DNA of 64,000 bases from Actinobacteria bacterium HGW-Actinobacteria-2 (GCA_002841335.1 PHEY01000001.1:62964-126963), one strand, 5' to 3'. Positions 8,688 through 17,046 are shown, numbered from the stretch's first letter. Translations and numbers: made by a program. Notes: generated from the sequence alone by a model not told the origin.

Positions 8688-10097
8688 ATGGACGACGACC
8701 TCGTCGACCCGGAACTCGACCTGTATGACGGCGACCAGGCCGACCTTGCTGCGCGGCATTCGTTGCGCCGCGTGGCCGGCATGTCGACCCAGCTGGACGA
8801 CATCAGCGAAGTCGAATACCGCGATCTGCAGTTGGAGCGCGTCGTCCTGGTCAGCGTCTGGACGACCGGCTCCCAAGAAGACGCCGACAACGCGATGGCC
8901 GAGTTGAAGTTGCTGTCAGAGACTGCCGGCTCGCAGGTGCTGGAGGCCCTGGTGCAGCGTCGCAAGGCGCCCGATCCGGCCACGTTCATCGGCCGCGGCA
9001 AGGTGGACGAAGTGCGCGAGGTGGTCATCGCCACCGGCGCCGACACCGTCATCTGCGACGGCGAGCTCGAACCGGCTCAGTTGCGCAACTTGGAGGATCG
9101 GGTCGGGGTGAAGGTGATCGACCGCACCTCGCTGATTCTGGACATCTTCGCCTCGCACGCCAAGAGTGCCGAGGGCAAGGCTCAAGTCGAGTTGGCCCAG
9201 TTGCAGTACCTGCGTCAGCGGTTGCGCGGCTGGGGTGGCAACTTGTCCCGCCAGGCGGGCGGACGGGCCGCCGGTGGCGCCGGGATCGGCGGACGTGGCC
9301 CGGGTGAGACCAAGATCGAGACCGATCGTCGTCGGATCAAGACCCGGATCGCGGTGTTGCGGCGGCGGCTGCGTGAACTCGACCAGGTGCGTGAGACCAA
9401 GCGTTCCCAGCGCACCCGTAATCAGGTTCCCAGCGTGGCCATCGTCGGCTACACCAATGCCGGCAAGAGCTCGCTGCTGAATCGTCTTACTGGTGCGGGG
9501 GTGTTGGTGGAGGACGCGCTGTTCGCCACGCTGGACGCCACCACGCGGCGTACCGAGGCCAGCGACGGGCGGGTGTTCACCCTCACCGACACCGTCGGCT
9601 TCATCCGGCACCTGCCGCACGACCTGGTCGAGGCGTTCCGGTCCACCTTGGAGGAGTCCACCGCGGCCGACTTGCTGCTGCACGTGGTCGACGGCTCCGA
9701 TCCTGATCCGTTCGGGCAGGTGTCCGCGGTGCGCACGGTGTTGGGCGAGATCGGTGCCAGCGGGGTGGCCGAGCAGTTGGTGATCAACAAGACCGACGCG
9801 GCCGCCGATGACACCCTGCTGGCATTGCGCGGCGCTTTTCCTGATGCGTTGTTCATCTCGGCACGCACCGGCGAGGGGATCGATGAACTGCTCGCTCGGA
9901 TCGAGGAGCGGCTGCCGCGTCCCGGCCTCGAAGTGCGGGCCCTGGTGCCGTACGCGCGCGGCGACCTGATCGACAAGATCCACTCCGCGGGGGAGTTCAT
10001 CGCCACCGAGCACACCGAGCACGGCACCCGGATCGTGGCCCGCGTCAACGCGGAGCTGGCCGGTGAGCTGGCCGCGTACGCCGACCCGGACGCATGA
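8688..10097 (+). CDS. hflX: GTPase HflX
   Basis: Ribosome-associated GTPase involved in rescue of stalled or heat-damaged ribosomes. The N-terminal HflX domain contains ALVQRRKAPDPATFIGRGKVDE and the glycine-rich RQAGGRAAGGAGIGGRGPGE linker. The G domain has G1 GYTNAGKS (254-261), DTVGFIRHLP, NKTD and SART. GAGGTGG just before the ATG at 8688 supports a 469-aa product. The stop overlaps the dinG-like start as ATGA. Confidence 0.96.
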   Translation: MDDDLVDPELDLYDGDQADLAARHSLRRVAGMSTQLDDISEVEYRDLQLERVVLVSVWTTGSQEDADNAMAELKLLSETAGSQVLEALVQRRKAPDPATFIGRGKVDEVREVVIATGADTVICDGELEPAQLRNLEDRVGVKVIDRTSLILDIFASHAKSAEGKAQVELAQLQYLRQRLRGWGGNLSRQAGGRAAGGAGIGGRGPGETKIETDRRRIKTRIAVLRRRLRELDQVRETKRSQRTRNQVPSVAIVGYTNAGKSSLLNRLTGAGVLVEDALFATLDATTRRTEASDGRVFTLTDTVGFIRHLPHDLVEAFRSTLEESTAADLLLHVVDGSDPDPFGQVSAVRTVLGEIGASGVAEQLVINKTDAAADDTLLALRGAFPDALFISARTGEGIDELLARIEERLPRPGLEVRALVPYARGDLIDKIHSAGEFIATEHTEHGTRIVARVNAELAGELAAYADPDA

Positions 10098-12055
10098 GCG
10101 ACTCGTCCGAACTGGCCGGACGGATCCTCGCCGCAGCGATCGACGAGATCGGCGGCTTGACCCGCGACGGTCAGGTCCAGATGGCCGACCAGGTGGCCAC
10201 CACCTTGGACACCGGCGAGCACCTGCTCGTCCAAGCCGGCACCGGTACGGGTAAGTCGCTGGGCTACTTGGCGCCGGTGTTGGCACACCTGGCCAGCGAT
10301 CCGCAGTCGCGGGTGGTGATCGCGACGGCGACCCTGGCGCTGCAGGCCCAGCTGGCGGGCAAGGACATTCCGGCTGCGGTGGCGGCATGCGAGCAGGTCA
10401 CCGGGACCCTGGTGCGCCATGCCGTCTTGAAGGGTCGCAGCAACTACGCCTGCCTGTTGAAGGTGCGCGACGGCCAAGGCCTCGAACAGGACGCGCTGTT
10501 GCCCGAACTCGGGCAGACCTCCGACCTCGGTGCCGAAGTGGTCGAGCTGCGCCGCTGGGCAGAGGAACAAGCCGAGTCCGGCCAGCTGGCCGACCGGGAC
10601 GACGCCCCGGCTCACGCTCCGGCGGCCTGGAACCAGATCTCGGTGCCGGTGCGCGAATGCCTGGGCGCGCAGAAGTGTCCCCAGGGCGCAGCCTGCCTGG
10701 TGGAGAAGTCGCGGGAGAAGGCCCGCAACTCCGCCCTGGTGGTGACCAACCATGCATTACTGGCCATCGACGCGCTGCACGGCGGGACGGCGTTACCCGA
10801 GTACGGCGCGCTGATCATCGACGAGGCCCACGAGTTGGTCTCCCGGGTCACCGGTGCGGCGTCAGTGGAACTGAGCCCGTCGCTGGTCGAGCGAGTGGCC
10901 AAACGGTGCCTGGCGTGGCTCAGCGACGACACCGGGTTGGACTTCCTGGATGCTGCCGACGTGCTACAGGCCGGCCTGGACGCCGCCGAGGTGGGTCGGA
11001 TCACCGATCCGTCCGACCCGTTGAAGGACGCGTTCGCCGCCGTTCGGACGGCGGCGCGTGCCGCGGTGAGCGGGCTGGGTGGCGGCGATGACGACGATGT
11101 GGAACGCAGCCAGGCCCAAGGCGCTGCGCAGGAGATCTTCGACGTCGCCGAGCGACTCGCCAAGCTGGATGAACGTGACGTGATCTGGGTGTCGGAGTCG
11201 GAGCGCTTCGGCCGCCAGGCGGTGTGCGCGCCCTTGTCGGTGGCCGGGCTGCTGCGCAACCAGATCTTCGACGAGCACCCCAGCGTGCTGACCTCGGCCA
11301 CCTTGAAGATCGGCGGAGACTTCACGTCGGTGGGCTATTCACTGGGCTTGGGCGGGCCGTCTGAGGGCGGCTATCGGGCCTTGGACGTCGGCTCCCCGTT
11401 CAACTACCGCAGTCAGGGGATCTTCTACGTGGCCCGTAACGTGCCTCCGCCGAGCCGGGACGGAATCAGCCCCGAGGTGCTCGCTGAGGTCGCCGAGCTG
11501 CTGTGGGCGGCCGACGGTCACACCCTGGGCCTGTTCGCCTCTCAGCGGGCCGCTGAGGCGGCCGCACGGTACTGCCGTGAGCACCTCCCCGAGCGTTTGG
11601 TGCTGTGCCAAGGCGATGCGCACCTGGCCCGGCTGACCAGCGAGTTCATCAATGATCCGGAGGCTTCGCTGTTCGGGACGCTGTCGCTGTGGCAGGGGAT
11701 CGATGTACCCGGCGACACCTGCCGACTGGTGATCATCGACAAGATCCCCTTCCCGCGTCCGGACGATCCGCTGATGCAGGCCCGCCAGCAGGCGGTGGCC
11801 GAGGCCGGCGGCAATGGCTTCATGTCGGTGGCCGCGACTCATGCCGGTCTGCTGCTTGCGCAGGGTGCGGGACGGCTGATCCGCAGCATGGATGATCGCG
11901 GCGTGGTCGCCGTGCTCGACCCGCGGGTGGTCACCGCTCGCTACGGCAGCTTCCTGACCGCGTCGCTGCCGGACTTTTGGATGACCACCGATAGAGAGAC
12001 CGCGATCGGCGCCTTGCGGCGCCTGGGCGAACGATCCGACGGGGGAGCGGCCTAG
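10094..12055 (+). CDS. dinG: ATP-dependent DNA helicase, DinG/XPD family
   Basis: Superfamily 2 5'-3' helicase of the DinG type, acting on R-loops, G-quadruplexes and repair intermediates. It has 653 aa. Walker A GTGTGKS (K54) and the DEAH box (243-246) are present. Four cysteines between them (NYACLLK, then ECLGAQKCPQGAACLV) can hold the 4Fe-4S cluster. Motif VI appears as QGAGRLIRS. The start overlaps the hflX stop (ATGA). No LexA box lies directly upstream, so in this genome it is probably expressed with hflX rather than SOS-induced. It converges with the reductase-like gene, sharing 4 nt. Confidence 0.93.
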   Translation: MSDSSELAGRILAAAIDEIGGLTRDGQVQMADQVATTLDTGEHLLVQAGTGTGKSLGYLAPVLAHLASDPQSRVVIATATLALQAQLAGKDIPAAVAACEQVTGTLVRHAVLKGRSNYACLLKVRDGQGLEQDALLPELGQTSDLGAEVVELRRWAEEQAESGQLADRDDAPAHAPAAWNQISVPVRECLGAQKCPQGAACLVEKSREKARNSALVVTNHALLAIDALHGGTALPEYGALIIDEAHELVSRVTGAASVELSPSLVERVAKRCLAWLSDDTGLDFLDAADVLQAGLDAAEVGRITDPSDPLKDAFAAVRTAARAAVSGLGGGDDDDVERSQAQGAAQEIFDVAERLAKLDERDVIWVSESERFGRQAVCAPLSVAGLLRNQIFDEHPSVLTSATLKIGGDFTSVGYSLGLGGPSEGGYRALDVGSPFNYRSQGIFYVARNVPPPSRDGISPEVLAEVAELLWAADGHTLGLFASQRAAEAAARYCREHLPERLVLCQGDAHLARLTSEFINDPEASLFGTLSLWQGIDVPGDTCRLVIIDKIPFPRPDDPLMQARQQAVAEAGGNGFMSVAATHAGLLLAQGAGRLIRSMDDRGVVAVLDPRVVTARYGSFLTASLPDFWMTTDRETAIGALRRLGERSDGGAA

Positions 12056-12663
12056 GTCTGCTCACCCAGCTCGTGCGCGGCGTCGGCGTAGTCGCCGGTG
12101 CCCGGCAGGGAGCCCGGACGGTAGATCAGCCGGACCACACCGGTGGGAAAAGCTTCCGAGCGCACCAACTCCAGCGGCTGCAGTCCCGCGTCGGCGGCGA
12201 AGATGCGACGCCCAGGGCCGGCCAGCACCGGATGCACCAACAGGCGCAGTTCGTCGAGCTCTCCGGCCGACAGCAACTCTCGGACGATCGAGATCGAGCC
12301 GGCGATGAGCACCGTGTCCAGGTTGGCATGGGTGCGCAGTTCCGCGACAGCGCTCAGCAGATCGGCGACGGGTTCGGCATTGCGCCAGCCCAAGTCTTGA
12401 CCACCGCGGGTGGCGACCAGTTTGCGCAGGTCGCCCAGTTGAGCAGCGAAGTCGGCGTCCTCGCCACCGGCGGCCTCACGATCGGGCCAGGCACCGGCGA
12501 AGCTGTCATAGGTGATCCGTCCCAGCAGCAGGGCTTCGGCGGCGGCGTAGTCCTCGGTGACCGCAGCGGCCATGTGCTCATCGAAGTAGGGGAAGTGCCA
12601 GGCGGGATCGATCTCAGCCACGCCATCGAGCGAACAGAACAGGGTCGAAACGAACCGGGCCAT
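12052..12663 (-). CDS. Dihydrofolate reductase / RibD C-terminal domain family protein
   Basis: A 203-aa protein of the RibD C-terminal (DHFR-like) fold, an NADPH-dependent reductase family whose actinobacterial single-domain members mostly lack known substrates. Recognisable parts are the N-terminal FVSTLFCSLDGVAE, LLLGRITYDSFAGAWP, and DTVLIAGSISIVRELLSAGELDELRLLVHPVLAGPGRR. GGGAGATG precedes the ATG. It lies 6 nt after the DUF167 gene, third in a minus-strand run led by lexA, so it may follow LexA-controlled transcription. True DHFR activity is unlikely; substrate unknown. Confidence 0.85.
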   Translation of the reverse strand: MARFVSTLFCSLDGVAEIDPAWHFPYFDEHMAAAVTEDYAAAEALLLGRITYDSFAGAWPDREAAGGEDADFAAQLGDLRKLVATRGGQDLGWRNAEPVADLLSAVAELRTHANLDTVLIAGSISIVRELLSAGELDELRLLVHPVLAGPGRRIFAADAGLQPLELVRSEAFPTGVVRLIYRPGSLPGTGDYADAAHELGEQT

Positions 12664-12669
12664 GACCGA

Positions 12670-12930
12670 TCATCTCCCAAGGAGTTCCTGCAGTCGATCT
12701 TGGTGATCGCCGCTGATCTGAACAATCTTGGTCCTACTGGTGGCCCCGCTGACTAGTGTCAATTCTCGCAAGGCAACGCCGAATGCGTCCGCCAGCGCCT
12801 TCAGAGCCGCCTGGGTGGCCCGTCCGTCCACCGCGGGCGCTCCCACGGCGACGACCAGGGTATCGACGCCATAGCGTCCGCCCACCTTGGTCCGACCGGC
12901 GCCGGGCTTGACCCGGATGGCGATGCGAAT
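12670..12930 (-). CDS. DUF167 (YggU-like) family protein with probable ATT start
   Basis: A small DUF167-family protein with the hallmark APAVDGRATQAALKALADAF and a C-terminal SGATSRTKIVQI. The first standard start, GTG at 12885, would give 71 aa and cut off the conserved RVKPGAG segment, which is encoded in frame just upstream (12898-12915). Extending to ATT at 12930 restores a complete domain of 86 aa. That ATT has AAGGTG 5 nt upstream and begins 2 nt after the lexA stop, fitting translational coupling. Family is confident; the non-canonical start is inference. Function is unknown. Confidence 0.8.
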   Translation of the reverse strand: MRIAIRVKPGAGRTKVGGRYGVDTLVVAVGAPAVDGRATQAALKALADAFGVALRELTLVSGATSRTKIVQISGDHQDRLQELLGR

Positions 12931-12932
12931 GG

Positions 12933-13700
12933 CTACACCTTGCGCAGGACGGCGACGACCTTGCCCAGGATCGAGGCGTCGTTACCGTCGATGGGTTCGT
13001 AGGCCGGGTTGTGCGGCATCAGCCACACCTGACCGGGGGTCCGCTTGAACGTCTTCACGGTGGCCTCATCGCCGAGCAGGGCGGCGACGATATCGCCGTT
13101 GACCGCGTCGGGCTGTTGGCGCACGACCACGTAGTCGCCGTCGCAGATGGCCGCGTCGATCATCGAGTCTCCCTTGACCTCCAACAGGAACAAGGTGCCT
13201 TCGCCGACCAACTGCTTGGGCAGGCTGAACACGTCCTCAACCACCTGCTCGGCCAGAATCGGGCCGCCGGCGGCGATCCGACCCAGGATCGGCACCTCGA
13301 CCGAAGGTGCGCTCGGCGGCGGGAAGTCCGGCTCGACGGCGACCGCCGGTGCCGTAGGGACGGCCGGCGCCATCGAACTGGGCAGCCGCACCTCCAGGGC
13401 GCGCGGACGGTGGGGGTCACGGAACAGGAAGCCCTTGGCCTGCAGCACCTTCAGCTGATGTGCGGCAGAGGAAGACGAGGCCAGCCCCACGCGGTCGGCG
13501 ATCTCGCGGATGCTCGGCGGGTAGCCGCGATCGGCGAGGGCGTCACGGATCACTTCCAAGATGCGGCGCTGCCGGGGGGTGAGGCCCTCGGCGTCGACCG
13601 GACCATCGGGAAGCTCGCTGACGTTGGTGCCGAGTTGTGCGGCCACATCCTCTTTCCGAGGACGTCCGGGCCTGCGTGCCGGGGGAACTGTCGTTGCCAT
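12933..13700 (-). CDS. lexA: LexA repressor
   Basis: SOS repressor and self-cleaving S24 peptidase. At 255 aa it carries the longer actinobacterial N-terminus. The winged helix spans about residues 42-105 ([40 protein letters not shown]). The cleavage site is Ala144-Gly145 in GRIAAGG, with catalytic Ser179 (GDSMID) and Lys216 (ATVKTF). A LexA box at 13732-13747 indicates autorepression, and a -10-like TACGGT ends 6 nt before the ATG. It leads a lexA-DUF167-reductase run. Confidence 0.98.
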   Translation of the reverse strand: MATTVPPARRPGRPRKEDVAAQLGTNVSELPDGPVDAEGLTPRQRRILEVIRDALADRGYPPSIREIADRVGLASSSSAAHQLKVLQAKGFLFRDPHRPRALEVRLPSSMAPAVPTAPAVAVEPDFPPPSAPSVEVPILGRIAAGGPILAEQVVEDVFSLPKQLVGEGTLFLLEVKGDSMIDAAICDGDYVVVRQQPDAVNGDIVAALLGDEATVKTFKRTPGQVWLMPHNPAYEPIDGNDASILGKVVAVLRKV

Positions 13701-13706
13701 GAACTC

Positions 13707-13747
13707 ACCGTAACGGCGGGGGAGTCATGAATCAAACATATGTTCGA
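13707..13747 (-). promoter_or_regulatory. lexA promoter: LexA box plus -10 element
   Basis: TCAAACATATGTTCGA at 13732-13747 matches TCGAAC-N4-GTTCGA at 11 of 12 positions. On the minus strand a -10-like TACGGT (13712-13707) ends 6 nt before the lexA ATG. The box covers the -35 zone, as expected for autorepression. It starts 10 nt past the stop codon of the upstream PEP-utilising gene. Confidence 0.85.
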
Positions 13748-13757
13748 GCGTGTCGCC

Positions 13758-16325
13758 CTATGCTCCCCTCTCGAGGATCTCGACGGTGCCGCGCGCGCCG
13801 TCCACCCGCACGAGGTCGCCGGTGGTGAGGCGGCTGGTCGCACTCCCGCATCCGACAACGGCGGGAATGCCGAACTCCCTGGCCACGATTGCGGCGTGGC
13901 TCAGCGGAGCGCCGAGATCGGTGACGATTGCTGAGGCCCGTCCGAAGACCGGCGTCCAACCGATGTTGGTCAGGGCCGTGACCAGGACTTCGCCCGGCAG
14001 CAACTCGGCTGCGTCGTCGAAGCCATCGAGTCGTCGAACCCTGCCCACGGCTACCCCCACTGATCCGGCGGCCCCGACGACGGTAGCCGCCGCGGACTCG
14101 GTTGGGGCAGGTACCTGCGAGCCGGCGATATAGAAGTCGCTGCGCCGATGAGGGTCTTGCGCCCAGAGGTCGGGGTTGAAGGCACCGACGATGAACAGGG
14201 GGAGAGGGGGCAGTGAGCGGTGATGATCCAGGGTTGCTTGGCGGGCAGGGAAGTGAGTGAAAGCGGAGGTGTCGCCGCGTAGCGCGGACAGCAGCTCCGG
14301 GAGGGTCAAGAGAAAGACGCTCTCACCGATGTTCAGGAGGTGACCGGCGCGCAGTGCGAAGGCCCGGTGCACGGCCGTCCAGCGGACCGATTCCGAGCGC
14401 ACCTGCTCTCGCAGTGCCGCCCGTGTTGCCCGGCGATGCAGGCCGCGCTCGATTCGTGCGGCGGCGCGGGGGTGCTGGGATCGCAGGCGCGCCAGCACCG
14501 CCTGGTGGGCCGCAGCGCGCTCGGCGCGCAGGGCGGTGAGGTCCGCGCCCTCGGCCGAGGATGCGAGGGCGCGATCCAGCCAGTCGGGGTCCTCCGATGG
14601 CCGGGCCCAGGCCAGCTCGATCTCGTTGTAGCCGCGATGTCCGAAGTGGAGCAGGTAGTCCTCGCGGGAGAGTTGGCCGGCGCGGACGGCCTGCAGACCC
14701 ATCGCGGGGCCCAGGCTTGCCAAACCGTCACTGAGGCCGGCCATGTTGGACAACAGCGCTGCCGCGTCGTCGGTGTCGACGAGTTCACGCACCGCAGCCT
14801 CTACGGGGTCGAGGCGATCATCGGTTACGGCGATCACGGCCCAGAACGAACGCAGAGCGGCCGCGAAGATCCGGTTGCGCCACAGTGCCTCCAAGTCGGC
14901 GGGGGTTGAGATCTCGTTGATGTCGGCCTTCAGCCTTGCTGCTTCGGGCGCGCTGACGGCAAGGAACCGGTGGATTCGGGCGCGATGCCACTGAAGTCGC
15001 AGCACGGTGGCGAGCAACCCGAGGCCCTCGTCCTGCCAGTCGGCACGGGTCAGTGGCAGCACCGGGATCGGCACCTGTGGTGGCAGCGTGCCCCACAGCC
15101 CGGCGATCTGCTCATAGACGGTCCGCGGATCGCTGATGGCTTTGGGACCGCGCGCGCTCACTTGCACGCTGAGGTTGGCGTAGGGGCGTCCCGCGACATA
15201 GCCGGCCATCTCACGCCCACGAAGCTTCATCGACGGTCCGCCGTTGTCCTGGAGATAACTGGTGAGCGAGATCGTCAGCGGCGTCTGCGGTTCCGGGTTG
15301 GCCTCGGAGAGGTTGGTCGCCGACCACAGGCAGTTGCCACTCAGGGTGTCGTTTCGCTCGGCTGTCATCGGATCCCAGCCGTTGAGAGTGGTGATCGGAC
15401 GGGACTGAAGGATCCAGACCTTGCCGTCTGCCAGTGCCCACTCGATGTCTTGGGCGACGCCGTCGAAACACCCCTCGATGTCGTGAGCAAGCGTGTGCAG
15501 GCGAGCGGCAGCCGTCGCCAGCGAAGCCGGCCCGTCGTAGGTGCCCTGTGGTCGGAGGAAGGTGAACGCGGCAGCGTCCGCGTCGCCGGAGACCAATGCT
15601 TCGCCGCTTCCGGTCACGACATTGCCCAGCATGGATTCCAGACTCCCGGTGAGGGGGTCGACGGTGAACAGGACGCCGGCCACGTCCGCGTCGACCATCA
15701 CCTGGATCACCACGGCCAACTCGGCTTCGGCGGACCCGGCGTGCTGCGCTGCGGAGTATGCCGCCACCCGCTGGCTCGCGCCGGAGCTGCGGACCCGCTT
15801 CACGGCGGCAAGCACGTCTTGGCGGGGTACGTTCAGCTCCGACTCGAAGGCGCCGGCGAAGGATGCGGTTGCGGAGTCCTCGGCGCGCGCTGAGGACCGG
15901 ACGGCGAACCGCTCTCCGCGCAGCTTCGTGAGTGCTGCCTCGAGCGCGACCCGTCCCTCGCTGGTGAGGTCCGCGCCCGTGAACGCTTCCGGCAGTACGA
16001 CGCAGGCCGGGGGTACCGGGAACCCTCTTTGGGTCAGGCTGGCGAGGGCTCGGGCCTTGCCACCGGCGCGGGCCGTGTCAGGCGGGAGGGAGTGCAGGTC
16101 ATAGACCAGAGCGCCGGGACGTGCCCAGCGCACCCGGCGGATCGCGCTGACCGCCATCGCGGCCACGGCGCCTCCGACCAGAAAACCAAGGGTGCCAGCC
16201 ATTACGGTGAGGGGGATTCGGGCCAGCAGCGGCACGTTCGCGGTGGTGGCGACCAGGGCCCCACTCGCGGCGGCAGCAACATTGGCGCCGATCTGCCTCG
16301 CCCTGCGGGCGCGGGGGTCACTCAT
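13758..16325 (-). CDS. Membrane-anchored PEP synthase / rifampicin phosphotransferase-like protein
   Basis: An 855-aa protein. Residues about 10-65 form two hydrophobic segments (SGALVATTANVPLLARIPLT and TLGFLVGGAVAAMAVSAIRR), then a PPDK/PEP-synthase ATP-grasp domain: GGKARALASLTQRGFPVPP, FAVRSSARAEDSATASFAG, GVLFTVDPLTG and QDIEWALADGKVWILQSRPI. A middle region resembles the drug-binding part of Rph. At the C-terminus lies a swivelling phosphohistidine domain with APLSHAAIVAREFGIPAVVG (catalytic His near 810). The family transfers ATP beta-phosphate through this His; PEP synthase, Rph and orphan members share it. The substrate here is unknown. The membrane anchor is not in soluble PEP synthase or Rph. 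The ATG at 16325 overlaps the AbrB gene by 8 nt. Confidence 0.85.
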   Translation of the reverse strand: MSDPRARRARQIGANVAAAASGALVATTANVPLLARIPLTVMAGTLGFLVGGAVAAMAVSAIRRVRWARPGALVYDLHSLPPDTARAGGKARALASLTQRGFPVPPACVVLPEAFTGADLTSEGRVALEAALTKLRGERFAVRSSARAEDSATASFAGAFESELNVPRQDVLAAVKRVRSSGASQRVAAYSAAQHAGSAEAELAVVIQVMVDADVAGVLFTVDPLTGSLESMLGNVVTGSGEALVSGDADAAAFTFLRPQGTYDGPASLATAAARLHTLAHDIEGCFDGVAQDIEWALADGKVWILQSRPITTLNGWDPMTAERNDTLSGNCLWSATNLSEANPEPQTPLTISLTSYLQDNGGPSMKLRGREMAGYVAGRPYANLSVQVSARGPKAISDPRTVYEQIAGLWGTLPPQVPIPVLPLTRADWQDEGLGLLATVLRLQWHRARIHRFLAVSAPEAARLKADINEISTPADLEALWRNRIFAAALRSFWAVIAVTDDRLDPVEAAVRELVDTDDAAALLSNMAGLSDGLASLGPAMGLQAVRAGQLSREDYLLHFGHRGYNEIELAWARPSEDPDWLDRALASSAEGADLTALRAERAAAHQAVLARLRSQHPRAAARIERGLHRRATRAALREQVRSESVRWTAVHRAFALRAGHLLNIGESVFLLTLPELLSALRGDTSAFTHFPARQATLDHHRSLPPLPLFIVGAFNPDLWAQDPHRRSDFYIAGSQVPAPTESAAATVVGAAGSVGVAVGRVRRLDGFDDAAELLPGEVLVTALTNIGWTPVFGRASAIVTDLGAPLSHAAIVAREFGIPAVVGCGSATSRLTTGDLVRVDGARGTVEILERGA

Positions 16326-16560
16326 CGGAGTTGGGCGCTCCGCCCAGGAGACGGGCGAGCCCAGGAACGCGTGCCAGCACCTGATCGGCCTTGCCGAAGG
16401 CCAAGCCGAACTCCAGGTCGCCGAAGACCAAGAGCTTGTCGCCGACGGCAATGCCGAGATCTCGCCGGGCTTCGGCCGGAATGACGATTTGGCCGCGATC
16501 GCTCACCGTGACCGCTCCGTAGAAACGGCGGCCGGGATCGTCAGGGTGTGAGTAGGCCAT
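16318..16560 (-). CDS. AbrB/MazE/SpoVT-family DNA-binding protein
   Basis: An 80-aa protein with one swapped-hairpin AbrB domain at about residues 14-50 (YGAVTVSDRGQIVIPAEARR, then DLGIAVGDKLLVFGD). The C-terminus is short and partly hydrophobic. The ATG at 16560 has a strong GGAGGGG. The last codons overlap the start of the PEP-synthase-like gene, so the two are translationally coupled. A perfect 6-4-6 palindrome at 16581-16596 in its promoter is a likely autoregulatory site. MazE is a toxin antidote of this fold, but the partner here is an enzyme, so a local transcriptional regulator is the best reading. Confidence 0.85.
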   Translation of the reverse strand: MAYSHPDDPGRRFYGAVTVSDRGQIVIPAEARRDLGIAVGDKLLVFGDLEFGLAFGKADQVLARVPGLARLLGGAPNSDE

Positions 16561-16580
16561 GACCCCTCCATATCTTGTAA

Positions 16581-16596
16581 GTAAGACAAATCTTAC
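16581..16596. promoter_or_regulatory. Palindromic operator candidate upstream of the AbrB gene
   Basis: GTAAGACAAATCTTAC is a perfect 6-bp inverted repeat around CAAA, 21 nt before the AbrB start codon. On the minus strand it overlaps a -10-like TAAGAT. The AT-rich segment stands out from the surrounding GC-rich DNA. Autoregulation by AbrB is inferred. Confidence 0.5.
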
Positions 16597-16661
16597 CCTA
16601 GCGACCGCGAGTGATTTTGTCAGTGGCGAGTGTGAGGCTGTGGATCGGGTCGACACGCCGG

Positions 16662-16677
16662 GCGAACAGATGTTCGA
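16662..16677 (+). promoter_or_regulatory. LexA box 1 upstream of the DivS-like gene
   Basis: GCGAACAGATGTTCGA matches TCGAAC-N4-GTTCGA at 11 of 12 positions. It covers the -35 zone of the promoter whose -10 is TAGAGT at 16698-16703. Confidence 0.88.
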
Positions 16678-16704
16678 AAAGTGTCGGACTGTTCGCGTAG
16701 AGTA

Positions 16705-16720
16705 TCGAACAGACGTTCGA
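16705..16720 (+). promoter_or_regulatory. LexA box 2, perfect consensus, upstream of the DivS-like gene
   Basis: TCGAACAGACGTTCGA matches the consensus at all 12 conserved positions and lies just downstream of the -10 TAGAGT (16698-16703), over the expected transcription start. The centre-to-centre distance to box 1 is 43 bp, about four helical turns. Confidence 0.93.
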
Positions 16721-16734
16721 GAGAGGTGGCAATC

Positions 16735-17046
16735 ATGAGCGCAGTGCTGGTAGACGATCTGCTCGTCGAGGAGTTCCTGGCGGCGACGCCGGTACGCCTG
16801 CGTTTGTTGCCCGGTGGTGCCGACCTTGATGCTGTCGAGCCCACGGTGGTGATGCCCGCGGTGTCGCCGGTGGCGGTGCCGCGTCGGACGTCTGGGACGC
16901 TCCGGCTGACCAATCGGGGGATCGCGGTCATTCTGGGCACGTTCGTCACTCTGTTCGCCACCGGTGTGGCCGTGGCAGTCACCAGCTTCCTGGCCGTGAG
17001 TGATGCGCCGCTGTCCGCGCCGGCAGTGGTGAGTGTGGCTCGCTGA
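16735..17046 (+). CDS. Small SOS-regulated membrane protein, DivS/ChiZ-like by position
   Basis: A 103-aa protein with one transmembrane segment at about residues 64-88 (LTNRGIAVILGTFVTLFATG, then VAVAVTSFL), a cytoplasmic N-terminal part of about 60 residues and a short external tail. Two LexA boxes flank its -10, so expression should be tightly damage-dependent. The ATG follows GAGAGGTGG. SOS-induced membrane proteins in the lexA-nrdR interval (DivS in Corynebacterium, ChiZ/Rv2719c in mycobacteria) delay cell division; both normally carry a LysM domain, absent here. The division-inhibitor role is therefore inferred from position and regulation. Confidence 0.75.
   Translation: MSAVLVDDLLVEEFLAATPVRLRLLPGGADLDAVEPTVVMPAVSPVAVPRRTSGTLRLTNRGIAVILGTFVTLFATGVAVAVTSFLAVSDAPLSAPAVVSVAR

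Noticed and set aside
16326-16451. N-terminal extension of the PEP-synthase-like protein to 16451.
   Set aside because: The extra residues are the AbrB gene read in another frame (Trp/Ser-rich); the ATG at 16325 begins a natural membrane anchor and overlaps the AbrB stop by 8 nt.
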